From NCBI RefSeq assembly GCF_017744555.1, contig NZ_JAGIBD010000011.1, positions 13,873-77,872 on the forward strand: a stretch of 64,000 nucleotides of DNA, in the 5' to 3' direction. Both the position numbers and the translations under genes were made by a program. The stretch comes from Cellulomonas sp. GTDB lineage: Bacteria; Actinomycetota; Actinomycetes; Actinomycetales; Cellulomonadaceae. The notes below the pieces were generated by a model. It searched no databases and had not been told where the DNA came from. It saw only the letters and a program-made list of their open reading frames with translations. Positions 42,556 through 51,839 of the stretch are shown piece after piece (position 1 is the stretch's first letter; the number at the start of each line of letters is the position of its first letter).

Positions 42556-43881
42556 GTGAAGATCCTACGTTTCGCCGCCGTCGGCGTGGCGGCAGCACTG
42601 GCGCTGACCGCATGTTCTTCGGGCGACGACACCTCGGACCAGCCCAGTGACAACGGCACGCCCGAGGCCGCCACGATCAAGCTGTGGCTCAACGGCACCG
42701 ACACGCCCCAGGCGCTGCGCGACTACCTGACGACGACGTTCGAGTCGGAGAACCCCGGCTCGAAGCTCGTCATCGAGGAGCAGGACTGGAGCGGGCTCGT
42801 CCCGCGCCTGCAGACGGCCCTCGCCTCCGAGGACCAGACCCCGGACGTCGTCGAGATCGGCAACACGCAGTCGCCGACGTTCACGTACGCCGGCGCGTTC
42901 GCGGACATCACGGGCATGTACGACGAGCTGGGCGGCGACAAGCTGCTCCCCGGCTTCGTCGAGGCCGGCAAGGCCGACGGCAAGCTCTACTCGGTGCCCT
43001 ACTACTCGGGTGCCCGCGCCGTGTTCTACAACAAGGACATGTTCGCGGCCGCCGGCGTCGAGGTCCCGACCACGCTCGCCGACTTCACGACCGCCGCGCA
43101 GAAGCTCCAGACGGACACGGTGTCCGGCTTCTGGTTCCCCGGCCAGGACTGGTACAACGGCGCGGCCTGGATCTACACCAACGGCGGCGACCTGGCCACG
43201 TACGACGGTGGCGAGTGGAAGGGCGCCCTCGCGAGCGAGAAGTCGCTCAAGGGTCTCGACGAGGTCGCGACGCTGTTCAAGACGGCGACGCACGCCCCGG
43301 CCGACTCCGACTCGAACGAGCCGTGGGTGCCGTTCAACGCCGGCCAGGCCGCGATGTTCTCCGCGCCGACCTGGGCGCGCTGGAGCATCGACCTGCCCCA
43401 GTGCAACAAGGGCGTCGCGAAGGACGACAAGTCCGACGCCGCGAAGGCGCTGCTCGCCGAGCAGCAGGCGTGCAACGAGGAGCACACCGGGATCTTCCCG
43501 CTCCCCGGCCTGACCGCCGGTGAGTACGCCACGGGCTTCGCCGGTGGCTCGAACATCGCGGTCGCGGCGAAGTCGAAGCACCCCGAGCTCGCGAAGAACC
43601 TGCTCCGGATCATCTTCTCGGGCGACTTCCAGAACCAGCTCGGCCAGAACGGTCTGATCCCGGGCAACACCGAGTACGCGTCGTCGATGGGTGACGACGT
43701 CTACGCGAAGGCGGCCGTCGCGGCGGCCCTCAACGCCAAGCTCACGCCGGCGGCCGAGAACTGGGCCACCGTCGAGGGCGACCGCATCCTCGAGGACTTC
43801 TTCCAGAAGGTGGCCTCGGGTGCCGACGTGAAGCAGGCCGCGACCGACGCGGACAAGCTCATCACCGACGCGCTCAACTGA
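42556..43881 (+). CDS. Sugar ABC transporter substrate-binding lipoprotein (family 1)
   Basis: A 441-residue extracytoplasmic lipoprotein: signal peptide with lipobox LALTACSS (Cys about 21), then ATIKLWLNGTDTPQALRDYLTTTFESENPG and the signature-like PDVVEIGNTQSPTFTYAGAFADITG. GTG start with GGGAGGAACCCC upstream. It leads permease-permease-ROK kinase-nagB, so GlcNAc or chitooligosaccharides are the likely ligand, as for NgcE/DasA-type proteins. A strong hairpin follows its stop. Confidence 0.9.
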   Translation: MKILRFAAVGVAAALALTACSSGDDTSDQPSDNGTPEAATIKLWLNGTDTPQALRDYLTTTFESENPGSKLVIEEQDWSGLVPRLQTALASEDQTPDVVEIGNTQSPTFTYAGAFADITGMYDELGGDKLLPGFVEAGKADGKLYSVPYYSGARAVFYNKDMFAAAGVEVPTTLADFTTAAQKLQTDTVSGFWFPGQDWYNGAAWIYTNGGDLATYDGGEWKGALASEKSLKGLDEVATLFKTATHAPADSDSNEPWVPFNAGQAAMFSAPTWARWSIDLPQCNKGVAKDDKSDAAKALLAEQQACNEEHTGIFPLPGLTAGEYATGFAGGSNIAVAAKSKHPELAKNLLRIIFSGDFQNQLGQNGLIPGNTEYASSMGDDVYAKAAVAAALNAKLTPAAENWATVEGDRILEDFFQKVASGADVKQAATDADKLITDALN

Positions 43882-43923
43882 TCACCGGTGGGCCGGTGAC
43901 CACCGACCCACCACCTGATCCGG

Positions 43924-43963
43924 GTGCCGGTCGGGCTCCCCACCAGGGCAGCCCGACCGGCAC
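43924..43963 (+). other. 14-bp perfect intercistronic hairpin between binding protein and permease
   Basis: GTGCCGGTCGGGCT pairs perfectly with AGCCCGACCGGCAC around a 12-base loop. It lies 42 bases after the binding-protein stop and just upstream of the permease. No T-run, and the operon continues, so mRNA 3'-end protection or partial termination is more likely than full termination. Confidence 0.75.
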
Positions 43964-43984
43964 CACCAGACAGGAGCTCCTCGC

Positions 43985-44923
43985 ATGGCAGTCACGACCC
44001 TCGAGGTGCCGGGCGACGGCACCACGGCGACGCTGCGTCGCCGGCGCCCCCAACTGGGCGTCTACACCCTGCTCGTCCCGGCCAGCCTCCTCATGGCGGT
44101 CGCCCTCGGCTACCCCCTCGTCCGGCAGTTCGTCATCTCCTTCCAGGAGTACGGGCTGCGCCAGCAGTTCGGCCAGCCCGCCGAGTGGGTCGGCCTCGCG
44201 AACTACACGGACCTCCTGTCCGACCCCTACGTGTGGACGGTCATCGGCCGCTCCATCGCGTTCTGCCTGATCAACGCGGCCGTCACGATGGTGATCGGCA
44301 TCGCGTTCGCGGTCCTCATGGCCCGGGTCGGCGCCGCCGCCCGCATGACGCTGCAGGTCTCCTTGCTGCTCGCGTGGGGCACCCCCGTGCTCGCCTCGAT
44401 GACCGTGTGGCAGTGGCTGTTCGACTCCCAGTACGGGGCGATCAACTGGGTGCTGAGCAACGTCCTCGGCTTCGAGGGCATGGCCCACCACTCGTGGATC
44501 ATCCAGCCGCTGTCCTTCTACTTCGTCGCGACCGTCATCGTCGTGTGGATGTCCGTGCCGTTCGTCGCGTTCTCCGTCTACGCGGGCCTGCTGCAGGTCC
44601 CCGAGGAGACGATGGAGGCCGCGCAGCTCGACGGCGCCTCCGCGCGCCAGCGGTTCTGGAACATCACGATGCCGATGGTCCGGCCGGTCCTGTCCGTGGT
44701 CCTGCTGCTGCAGGTCATCTGGGACCTCAAGGTCTTCACGCAGATCTACGTGCTGCAGCGGGCGGGCGCACCGACGCGCGACACCAACCTGCTCGGCACC
44801 CTCATCTACTCCTACGCCAAGGAGTTCTCCAAGGCCGGGGCCCTGGCCACGATCATGCTGGTCATCACCCTCGCGCTGACCGGGTTCTACATCCGGCAGA
44901 TGCTCAAGGAGGACGAGCTGTGA
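43985..44923 (+). CDS. Sugar ABC transporter permease (MalF-like)
   Basis: A 312-residue membrane protein with six hydrophobic segments and the EAA loop EAAQLDGASARQRFWNITMPMVRP. The N-terminus has a short cytoplasmic tail then YTLLVPASLLMAVALGYPLVRQFVISFQEYG, typical of MalF-type sugar permeases. ATG follows ACAGGAGCTCCTCGC. Its stop overlaps the next permease start (GTGA). No ATPase gene is in the operon, so a shared MsiK-like ATPase is expected elsewhere. Confidence 0.93.
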   Translation: MAVTTLEVPGDGTTATLRRRRPQLGVYTLLVPASLLMAVALGYPLVRQFVISFQEYGLRQQFGQPAEWVGLANYTDLLSDPYVWTVIGRSIAFCLINAAVTMVIGIAFAVLMARVGAAARMTLQVSLLLAWGTPVLASMTVWQWLFDSQYGAINWVLSNVLGFEGMAHHSWIIQPLSFYFVATVIVVWMSVPFVAFSVYAGLLQVPEETMEAAQLDGASARQRFWNITMPMVRPVLSVVLLLQVIWDLKVFTQIYVLQRAGAPTRDTNLLGTLIYSYAKEFSKAGALATIMLVITLALTGFYIRQMLKEDEL

Positions 44924-45843
44924 GCACGCTCGCCACGGGCGCGCAGCCCGCCACCAACGCGACCGCCGACCTGCCCGTCCGCCCGACGAAGACCCGCCGC
45001 GGCGGCAGCCCTGCGTCCTCGACCGCGGGCCGTCGCGCCTGGGGCGTCGTCGCGGTGCTCATCGCCGTCGTCTGGGTGTTCCCGATCTACTGGATGATCA
45101 ACAGCGCGTTCCTGCCGCTCAACAAGCTGCAGGCGCCCGACCCCACGTTCCTGCCGCTGGGCGGGACCATGTCGAACTTCCGCCAGGTGTGGGCCGACCC
45201 GTCGTTCTGGGCCGCGATGCGGATCTCGCTTTCCGTCGTCGTGGTCGTGCTGGTCGCCGCGCTGATCTTCGCGTTCCTCGCGGCGCTCGCCGTCAGCCGG
45301 TTCCGGTTCCGCGGCCGCAAGGCGTTCATCCTCACGATCCTCGTCGTGCAGATGATCCCCGCGGAGGGCCTGTTCATCTCGCAGTTCCAGATGCTCGACG
45401 GCTGGCACCTCGTCAACCGCGTCGCCGGTCTGGCGCTCGTGTACGTCGCTGCGATCCTGCCGTTCACGATCTGGATGCTGCGCGGGTTCGTGCAGGGCGT
45501 GCCGATCGAGCTCGAGGAGGCCGGCATGGTCGACGGCCTCTCGCGCACCGGCGCGTTCTTCCGCATCACGTTCCCGCTGCTCGCACCGGGCCTCGTGGCC
45601 GCGGGCGTCTACGGGTTCCTGCAGGCGTGGAATGAGTACACCCTCGCCCTCGTCGTCATGACCGACCCGTCCCAGCGCACGCTGCCGCTGTGGCTGCAGG
45701 GCCTCGTCGAGGCCAACCGGGCCACCGACTGGGGCGTCGTCATGGCCGGCGCCGCGCTCATCGCGATCCCGGTCATCGCGTTCTTCCTGTTCGTGCAGAA
45801 CAAGATGACCTCGGGCCTGGTCGCCGGAGCGGTGAAGGGCTGA
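44920..45843 (+). CDS. Sugar ABC transporter permease (MalG-like)
   Basis: A 307-residue permease with an N-terminal cytoplasmic tail of about 40 residues, six hydrophobic segments and the EAA loop EEAGMVDGLSRTGAFFRITFPLLAPG. WVFPIYWMINSAFLPLNKLQAP is a typical MalG-type opening. GTG overlaps the previous stop. Pairs with the upstream permease; one base separates it from the ROK kinase gene. Confidence 0.93.
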   Translation: MSTLATGAQPATNATADLPVRPTKTRRGGSPASSTAGRRAWGVVAVLIAVVWVFPIYWMINSAFLPLNKLQAPDPTFLPLGGTMSNFRQVWADPSFWAAMRISLSVVVVVLVAALIFAFLAALAVSRFRFRGRKAFILTILVVQMIPAEGLFISQFQMLDGWHLVNRVAGLALVYVAAILPFTIWMLRGFVQGVPIELEEAGMVDGLSRTGAFFRITFPLLAPGLVAAGVYGFLQAWNEYTLALVVMTDPSQRTLPLWLQGLVEANRATDWGVVMAGAALIAIPVIAFFLFVQNKMTSGLVAGAVKG

Positions 45844-45844
45844 C

Positions 45845-46783
45845 GTGGCAACCGAGCAGAGGCTGACGGTCGGGCTCGACGTCGGCGGCACCAAGGTGCT
45901 GGGCGTCGTCGTCGACGCCCAGGGGTACGTCCGTCACGAGATCCTCGCGAAGACGGTCCCCGGCGCCGCCGGCGTCGTGGCCGGGGCGGTCACCGCGGTC
46001 GAGACCCTCGCGGCCCGGGCGGGCGTCGGGGTCGGCGACCTCGACGGCGTCGGCATCGGCCTGCCGGGCATGGTGCACGCGGGCGACGGCACGGTCGAGC
46101 ACGCGGTGAACCTCGGCATCGAGGAGCGCACGCCGCTCGCGGCGATGCTCGCCGAGGCGCTCGGCGGCGTGGTCCCGGTGCGCGTCGAGAACGACCTCAA
46201 CGTCGCCGTCCTCGGATCGGCGCACGCGCTCGGGCCGCAGGCGCAGGACATCGGCTTCCTCGCGCTCGGCACCGGCGTCGCCGCGGGCCTGCTGCTGGAC
46301 GGGCGGCTGCGGCGCGGCGCCCGGGGCGCGGCGGGGGAGATCGGGCACCTGACGCTCGTGCCCGGCGGCCTGCCGTGCAAGTGCGGCCAGCTCGGCTGCC
46401 TCGAGCAGTACGCGTCGGGCTCCGCGCTCGACGCCGCGTGGCCGAGCCGCCAGGGCATGCCCGCGCCTGCGGAGCTGTTCGCCGCGGCTGAGGCGGGCGA
46501 CCCGGACGCCGTCGCGCTGCGGGACCAGTTCGCGTGGGCCGTCGCGTCGGCGGTGCGGATGCTCATCCTCACGTGCGACGTGCAGCACGTCGTGATCGGC
46601 GGTGGTGTGAGCTCGCTCGGCGAGCCCCTGCTGCGCGTGGTGCGCGGCGAGCTCGACCGCGAGGCGCAGTCGTCGCCGTTCCTGCGGACCGTGCAGCTGT
46701 CGGAACGTGTCACGCTGACCCCGGTCGGTGTGCCCGTGGGGGCCTTGGGCGCCGCGATCGTCGCCAGGGGAGGCCAGCCGTGA
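45845..46783 (+). CDS. ROK-family sugar kinase, probably N-acetylglucosamine kinase
   Basis: A 312-residue ROK kinase: ATP-binding DVGGTK at the N-terminus, IGLPGMVHAGDGTV, ENDLNVAVLG with catalytic Asp, and the zinc motif CKCGQLGCLEQYASG. It phosphorylates the imported sugar. Its location directly before nagB supports N-acetylglucosamine or glucosamine; glucose remains possible. GTG start. Confidence 0.9.
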   Translation: MATEQRLTVGLDVGGTKVLGVVVDAQGYVRHEILAKTVPGAAGVVAGAVTAVETLAARAGVGVGDLDGVGIGLPGMVHAGDGTVEHAVNLGIEERTPLAAMLAEALGGVVPVRVENDLNVAVLGSAHALGPQAQDIGFLALGTGVAAGLLLDGRLRRGARGAAGEIGHLTLVPGGLPCKCGQLGCLEQYASGSALDAAWPSRQGMPAPAELFAAAEAGDPDAVALRDQFAWAVASAVRMLILTCDVQHVVIGGGVSSLGEPLLRVVRGELDREAQSSPFLRTVQLSERVTLTPVGVPVGALGAAIVARGGQP

Positions 46784-46817
46784 CGGCGGCCGGAACAGCT
46801 GAGGAAGGACACGTCTG

Positions 46818-47600
46818 ATGGAGGTCGTCATCGCCCCCGCCGAGCAGCTCGCGCGGCTCGCGGCCGACACGATCGAACGGCTGCTGCGGGCGCGCCCCGA
46901 CGCCGTGCTCGGGCTCGCGACGGGCTCGAGCCCGCTGGCCGTGTACGACGAGCTCGCCCGGCGGCACGCCGAGGCCGACCTGTCGTTCGCGCGCGCCCGT
47001 GCGTTCATGCTCGACGAGTACGTCGGCCTCCCGGCCGACCACCCGGAGCGGTACCGGAACGTCATCGAGAAGGAGATCGCCTCGCGCGTGGACTTCGCGC
47101 CCGGTGCCGTCCAGGGCCCCGACGGGCTCGCGGACGACGTGGTCGGGGCGTGCGCGGCGTACGAGCAGGCCATCGTGGACGCCGGCGGCGTCGACCTGCA
47201 GATCCTCGGCATCGGCACCGACGGGCACGTCGCGTTCAACGAGCCCGGCTCGTCGCTCGCGTCGCGGACGCGCATCAAGACGCTCACGCGCCAGACCCGC
47301 GAGGACAACGCGAGGTTCTTCGGCGGCGACCTCGACCAGGTGCCGACGCACTGCCTGACGCAGGGGCTCGCGACGATCATGTCCGCGCGGCACCTGGTGC
47401 TGCTCGCCACCGGGCGCGGCAAGGCGGAGGCGGTGCATCAGCTCGCCGAGGGCCCCGTGAGCGCCATGTGGCCCGCGACGATCCTGCAGCACCACCCGCA
47501 CGTCACGGTGCTCGTGGACGACGCGGCGGCGAGCCGGCTCCAGCTCGCCGACTACTACCGCGAGACGTTCGCCGCCAAGCCGGACTGGCAGGGCCTGTAG
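46818..47600 (+). CDS. nagB: Glucosamine-6-phosphate deaminase
   Basis: Converts glucosamine-6-phosphate to fructose-6-phosphate and ammonia. The 260 residues include LGLATGSSPLAVYDEL, FMLDEYVGL with catalytic Asp/Glu, and GIGTDGHVAFNEPGSS with catalytic Asp and His region. ATG with GAGGAAGGA upstream. Last gene of the amino-sugar operon. A nagA deacetylase is not in the window. Confidence 0.94.
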   Translation: MEVVIAPAEQLARLAADTIERLLRARPDAVLGLATGSSPLAVYDELARRHAEADLSFARARAFMLDEYVGLPADHPERYRNVIEKEIASRVDFAPGAVQGPDGLADDVVGACAAYEQAIVDAGGVDLQILGIGTDGHVAFNEPGSSLASRTRIKTLTRQTREDNARFFGGDLDQVPTHCLTQGLATIMSARHLVLLATGRGKAEAVHQLAEGPVSAMWPATILQHHPHVTVLVDDAAASRLQLADYYRETFAAKPDWQGL

Positions 47601-47605
47601 GCGTG

Positions 47606-47640
47606 CCGGGCCGCCGTCCGGGACGGTCGACGCGGCCCGG
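47606..47640 (+). terminator. Terminator after nagB
   Basis: CCGGGCCGC pairs with GCGGCCCGG around an inner region that itself folds (CGTCC/GGACG). It lies 6 bases after the nagB stop. Confidence 0.6.
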
Positions 47641-47670
47641 ACGAACCCTGGTCGCGTCGGACCCCCGACG

Positions 47671-47683
47671 TACACTCGTCGGC
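47671..47683 (+). promoter_or_regulatory. Leaderless -10 of the DUF3039 gene
   Basis: TACACT, seven bases, then ATG. No Shine-Dalgarno sequence is visible. Confidence 0.6.
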
Positions 47684-48070
47684 ATGAGTGAGCCCTTGCC
47701 GCCGAGCACCGGACCCGACGACCCGTTCGGCCCGGACCAGGGCACCTCGACGAGCGTCCTGGAGCGCCAGGAGACCCACGAGCAGGTCGAGCCGGGAGAC
47801 CACGAGCGCTTCGCGCACTACGTGCGCAAGGAGAAGATCATGGAGTCGGCCCTCAGCGGCCGACCCGTCGTGGCGCTGTGCGGGAAGGTCTGGGTGCCGG
47901 GTCGCGACCCCAACAAGTTCCCGGTCTGCCCCGTGTGCAAGGAGATCTACGAGGGGCTGCGCGAGCCGCAGGACGGCGAGGGCGCCGGCGGTGAGTCGGG
48001 CGGCTCCGGCGGGTCCGGAGGCTCCGGCGGTCGCCGCTGGGGCTTCGGCCGCGGCTCGTCGGCCAAGTGA
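47684..48070 (+). CDS. DUF3039 family protein
   Basis: A 128-residue actinobacterial DUF3039 protein: acidic N-terminus, FAHYVRKEKIMESALSGRPVVALCGKVWVPGRDPNKFPVCPVCKEIY containing three Cys (CG..., CPVC), a probable zinc-binding site, and a Gly-Ser-rich tail. It overlaps the helicase gene by 4 bases (GTGA). The tight pair suggests they act together on nucleic acid. Function not established. Confidence 0.85.
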   Translation: MSEPLPPSTGPDDPFGPDQGTSTSVLERQETHEQVEPGDHERFAHYVRKEKIMESALSGRPVVALCGKVWVPGRDPNKFPVCPVCKEIYEGLREPQDGEGAGGESGGSGGSGGSGGRRWGFGRGSSAK

Positions 48071-49893
48071 CGGCCACCCCGCGCCCGTCCTCCCTCAGCT
48101 CGAGCCACGCGTCGACGTCGGCGGCCTCCCACCTGCCGCCGGCGTTCCCCGCGCGTGCGCCGTGGGGGACCGCGGGCAAGCTGCGTGCGTGGCAGGCCGA
48201 GGCGCTCGAGCTGTACCGGACGCGTGAGCCGCGCGACTTCCTCGCGGTCGCGACGCCGGGCGCCGGCAAGACGACGTTCGCCCTGCGGATCGCGACCGAG
48301 CTGCTCGAGGCCCGGGTGGTCCGGCGCGTCACGGTCGTGGCGCCCACCGAGCACCTCAAGCGGCAGTGGGCGGACGCCGCCGCACGGGTCGGCATCACGC
48401 TCGACCCCAACTTCAGCAACGCGCAAGGTCGGCACGGGCACGGGTTCGACGGCGTCGCGCTGACGTACGCGCAGGTCGCGAGCAAGCCCGCCCTGCACGC
48501 CGCGCGCACGACGGCGGCGCCGACGCTCGTCATCCTCGACGAGGTGCACCACGGCGGCGACGCGCTGTCGTGGGGCGACGCGGTGCGGGAGGCGTTCGAG
48601 GACGCGACCCGCCGGCTGGCCCTCACGGGCACGCCGTTCCGCTCCGACACGGCCGCGATCCCGTTCGTGCAGTACGCGCCCGACCGCGAGGGCATCCGCC
48701 GCAGCCTCGCCGACTACACGTACGGCTACGGCGACGCGCTGCGCGACCACGTCGTGCGGCCGGTGATCTTCCTGTCGTACTCGGGGTCCATGCGGTGGCG
48801 GACGAAGGCGGGTGACGAGGTCAGCGCCCGGCTCGGCGAGCCGCTCACGAAGGACATGACGTCGCAGGCGTGGCGCACGGCGCTCGACCCGAACGGTGAG
48901 TGGATCCCGAGCGTCCTGGCAGCGGCGGACCGCCGGCTGACCGAGGTCCGGCGTGCGGTGCCCGACGCGGGCGCCATGATCATCGCGACCGACCAGACGG
49001 ACGCGCGCGCGTACGCGGGGCACCTCGCGCGCCTCACGGGCGAGTCGCCGACGGTCGTGCTGTCCGACGACGACGGCGCGAGCGACCGGATCGACGAGTT
49101 CTCCGCGGGTGACTCGCGCTGGCTGGTCGCCGTGCGCATGGTGTCGGAGGGCGTCGACGTGCCCCGGCTCGCGGTCGGCGTGTACGCGACTAGCACGGCG
49201 ACGCCGTTGTTCTTCGCGCAGGCCGTCGGGCGGTTCGTGCGGGCCCGCAAGCGCGGCGAGACCGCGTCGGTGTTCCTGCCGTCCGTGCCGCAGCTGCTCG
49301 TGCTCGCGAACAGCATGGAGGTCGAGCGGGACCACGCACTCGACCGGCCGAAGACGGCCGAGGAGAACGGCCTCGAGTACAACCCGGAGGACGCGCTGCT
49401 CGCGGCGGCGAACTCCGAGCGCAACGGACCGGACGCTCTCGGTCCGGACGGCAAGCAGGGCGCCTTCGAGGCGCTCGAGGCGCAGGCGTCGTTCGACCGC
49501 GTGCTGTTCGACGGCGGCGAGTTCGGGACGGGTGCCGAGGTCGGCTCGGAGGAGGAGCTCGACTTCCTCGGCCTACCGGGTCTGCTGGACGCCGACCAGG
49601 TGTCCGCGCTGCTGCGGCAGCGGCAGGCCGAGCAGCAGAGCGGCAAGCGTCGTGCGGCTTCCCAGGCGGCCGCGGCCGAGCTGGCGGCGATGGACCACCG
49701 CAAGCAGGCCGAGCTGCGCAAGGAGCTCGCGCAGCTCGTCGGGGCGTGGTCGCGGCGGTCGGGGCAGCCGCACGGGTCGGTGCACAACGAGCTGCGTCGG
49801 CGGTGCGGCGGTCCGGAGGTCGCGCTGGCCGACCCCGAGCAGCTGACAGCGCGCGTCGAGATGCTGCGGGGCTGGTTCGTCGGCAAGCGCTGA
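48067..49893 (+). CDS. DEAD/DEAH-like SF2 helicase paired with DUF3039
   Basis: A 608-residue superfamily 2 ATPase: Q-like LRAWQAEALELY, Walker A TPGAGKTT (about 64), motif Ia VVAPTEHLKRQW, motif II DEVHHGGD, motif III LTGTPFRSD, and C-terminal motifs VSEGVDVPRLAVGVYA (V) and QAVGRFVRAR (VI). The C-terminal 150 residues are charged and helical. It belongs to the actinobacterial helicase group encoded beside DUF3039. It probably remodels DNA or RNA; a defence role is not supported by the neighbours. Confidence 0.88.
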   Translation: MTATPRPSSLSSSHASTSAASHLPPAFPARAPWGTAGKLRAWQAEALELYRTREPRDFLAVATPGAGKTTFALRIATELLEARVVRRVTVVAPTEHLKRQWADAAARVGITLDPNFSNAQGRHGHGFDGVALTYAQVASKPALHAARTTAAPTLVILDEVHHGGDALSWGDAVREAFEDATRRLALTGTPFRSDTAAIPFVQYAPDREGIRRSLADYTYGYGDALRDHVVRPVIFLSYSGSMRWRTKAGDEVSARLGEPLTKDMTSQAWRTALDPNGEWIPSVLAAADRRLTEVRRAVPDAGAMIIATDQTDARAYAGHLARLTGESPTVVLSDDDGASDRIDEFSAGDSRWLVAVRMVSEGVDVPRLAVGVYATSTATPLFFAQAVGRFVRARKRGETASVFLPSVPQLLVLANSMEVERDHALDRPKTAEENGLEYNPEDALLAAANSERNGPDALGPDGKQGAFEALEAQASFDRVLFDGGEFGTGAEVGSEEELDFLGLPGLLDADQVSALLRQRQAEQQSGKRRAASQAAAAELAAMDHRKQAELRKELAQLVGAWSRRSGQPHGSVHNELRRRCGGPEVALADPEQLTARVEMLRGWFVGKR

Positions 49894-50182
49894 GGCGGGC
49901 GGTCGGCAGGACGGCGCCGTCCAGGCCGGTCCATGAGGACCTTCTCATGCACTCGGGCAGGTCGGGCACAACCCCCGTCTCGCCATTTGGACACGGTCGA
50001 GGATCAATATCCGCGCAGGTCAGCGCCCTGGACGCGCGACCACATAGCACCGGCGGGCCCGCGCGCAACTTCGCCTCTCGACGTGCCGAGCGCGCGCCGC
50101 GCTGCCAACCTCGTGCCGTGCCCCATCGGCCCCGGGTCCCCCCGGACGCCGTCTCGGTGACCATGCAGAAAGAGGTCAACCC
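49894..50182. other. 289-bp intergenic region
   Basis: No convincing gene. It holds a small hairpin (CATGAG-GACCTT-CTCATG, 49932-49949) that may weakly end the helicase transcript, a locally AT-richer island (GCCATTTGG...ATCAATATCC), and AAAGAGG upstream of the small membrane protein gene. A promoter for that gene is expected, but no clear -35/-10 pair is seen. Confidence 0.5.
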
Positions 50183-50338
50183 ATGCCCGCCTGGCTCATC
50201 CTCATCCTCGTCGGCGTCGTGCTCCTCGTGCTCGGGGTCGCGACGAACATCGGTTCGTTCCTCATCTGGATCGGCGTGATCGTGCTCGTCGTCAGCCTGA
50301 TCCTCGGGCTCGTCGGCCGCGGCCGAAGCCGGGTCTGA
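50183..50338 (+). CDS. Small membrane protein, 51 aa (DUF6131-like)
   Basis: Too short for the ORF track. MPAWLILILVGVVLLVLG, then ATNIGSFLIWIGVIVLVVSLILGLVG and a basic tail GRGRSRV. Two hydrophobic helices with Gly spacing, like short actinobacterial DUF6131 proteins. ATG is 7 bases after AAAGAGG. A terminator follows. Confidence 0.7.
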   Translation: MPAWLILILVGVVLLVLGVATNIGSFLIWIGVIVLVVSLILGLVGRGRSRV

Positions 50339-50342
50339 CCGG

Positions 50343-50386
50343 GCCGCCGCCGGGACAGCACCCCCCTGACTGTCCCGGCGTGCGGC
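50343..50386. terminator. Hairpin after the small membrane protein gene
   Basis: GCCGCCGCCGGGACAG pairs with CTGTCCCGGCGTGCGGC (one or two irregularities) around CACCCCCCTGA. It lies between convergent genes and may serve pncB from the other side. Confidence 0.6.
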
Positions 50387-50411
50387 CTGGTCCCGACGCT
50401 GCGGGCGCCCC

Positions 50412-51752
50412 CTAGTCGCCCAGCAGCAGCGTCCCGGTCGGCACCGCGGCCTCGTCGGCCGACAGCCGCCGCGCCCCCCGCGGCAGCTCGTCCCGCGAGG
50501 CGCGGTGCCGATCGCGCGCCCGGGCCACGCCGGACGGCCCCGTCCAGCCCTGGTCCACGACGCCGTCCGCGACGAGCGGCACGTGCAGGGCGCGCAGCTC
50601 CTCCCCGCCGGACGTCCACCCGCGGACCCGCTCGTCGGGTCCCGTGACCAGGACCTCCTCGACGGCCCGCCCGTCGCCGTCCCGCCGCCGCGCCGCCGCC
50701 TTGCGGCCCCCGACGCTCGTCTTCGACCGGGACGCCTTCGCGACCGGCTCGAGCGCCCCGTCGGCTCCCTCGCGCGCGACGAGCTTGTAGACCATCCCGC
50801 ACGTCGGGGCGCCCGACCCCGTGACGACCGACGTGCCCACCCCGTACGAGTCGACCGGAGCCGCGGCCAGCGCGGCGATCGCGTACTCGTCCAGGTCGGA
50901 CGTCACCGTGATCTTCGTCCGGTGCGCGCCCGCCGCGTCCAGCTGCGCCCGGACCTCCTGCGCGAGCACGCCGAGGTCGCCCGAGTCGAGCCGGACGGCC
51001 CCCAGCCCCGTGCCGGCGACCGCGAGCGCGTTCTCGACACCCCGCCGCACGTCGTAGGTGTCGACCAGCAGCGTCGTCCCGGTGCCTAGCGCGTCGACCT
51101 GCGCGGCGAACGCGCTGCGCTCGTCGTCGTGCAGGAGCGTGAACGCGTGGGCGGCCGTCCCGATCGTCGTGAGGCCGTACCGCCGGCCGGCCTCGAGGTT
51201 CGACGTGCCCGCGAACCCGGCGACGACGGCGGCACGCGCGGCCGCGACGGCCGCCTCCTCGTGCGCGCGTCTCGACCCCATCTCGAGGCACGGCCGGTCG
51301 ACGGCGGCGCTCGTCATGCGGGACGCCGCGGAGGCGACGGCGGAGTCGTAGTTGAGCACCGACAGCACGAGCGTCTCGAGCAGCACGGCCTCCGCGAACG
51401 TCCCCTCGACGACGAGCACGGGCGACGACGGGAAGAACACCTCGCCCTCGGCGTACCCGACCATCGAGCCGGTGAACCTGTACCCGGCCAGGAAGTCGAG
51501 GGTCGCGTCGTCGACGACCCGCGCCTCGGCGAGCCAGTCGAGCTCGGCCGTCGAGAACCGGAACGACTCCAGCAGCTCCAGGAGCCGGCCCGTGCCGGCC
51601 AGCACCCCGTACCGACGGCCCGGCGGGAGCCGCCGCGTGAACACCTCGAACACGCACCGCCGGTCCGCGGTGCCGTCCCGCAGGGCCGCCTCCACCATCG
51701 TGAGCTCGTAGCGGTCCGTGAGGAGCGCGCTGCTCCTGGCCTGCTCGTTCAT
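50412..51752 (-). CDS. pncB: Nicotinate phosphoribosyltransferase
   Basis: Makes nicotinate mononucleotide from nicotinate and PRPP in NAD salvage. The 446 residues include [46 protein letters not shown], the phosphoribosyl-binding [16 protein letters not shown], and [21 protein letters not shown]. The track ORF starts far upstream; ATG at 51752 matches the family N-terminus. Divergent from clpS, the same arrangement as pncB1-clpS in Mycobacterium tuberculosis. Confidence 0.95.
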   Translation of the reverse strand: MNEQARSSALLTDRYELTMVEAALRDGTADRRCVFEVFTRRLPPGRRYGVLAGTGRLLELLESFRFSTAELDWLAEARVVDDATLDFLAGYRFTGSMVGYAEGEVFFPSSPVLVVEGTFAEAVLLETLVLSVLNYDSAVASAASRMTSAAVDRPCLEMGSRRAHEEAAVAAARAAVVAGFAGTSNLEAGRRYGLTTIGTAAHAFTLLHDDERSAFAAQVDALGTGTTLLVDTYDVRRGVENALAVAGTGLGAVRLDSGDLGVLAQEVRAQLDAAGAHRTKITVTSDLDEYAIAALAAAPVDSYGVGTSVVTGSGAPTCGMVYKLVAREGADGALEPVAKASRSKTSVGGRKAAARRRDGDGRAVEEVLVTGPDERVRGWTSGGEELRALHVPLVADGVVDQGWTGPSGVARARDRHRASRDELPRGARRLSADEAAVPTGTLLLGD

Positions 51753-51826
51753 AGTCGCCAACGTAGGGGCGCGGCCCGGGGTGCGCACGCACGTGCGCCG
51801 AGCGGAACGACGTGGCCGGACGCACC

Positions 51827-51839
51827 TACAGTGGTGGGC
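51827..51839 (+). promoter_or_regulatory. Leaderless -10 of clpS
   Basis: TACAGT, seven bases, then GTG at 51840. Confidence 0.6.

Noticed and set aside
48067-49893. Helicase considered as a phage-defence gene
   Set aside because: Its neighbours are DUF3039, nagB and pncB; no nuclease, methyltransferase or other defence partner is present.
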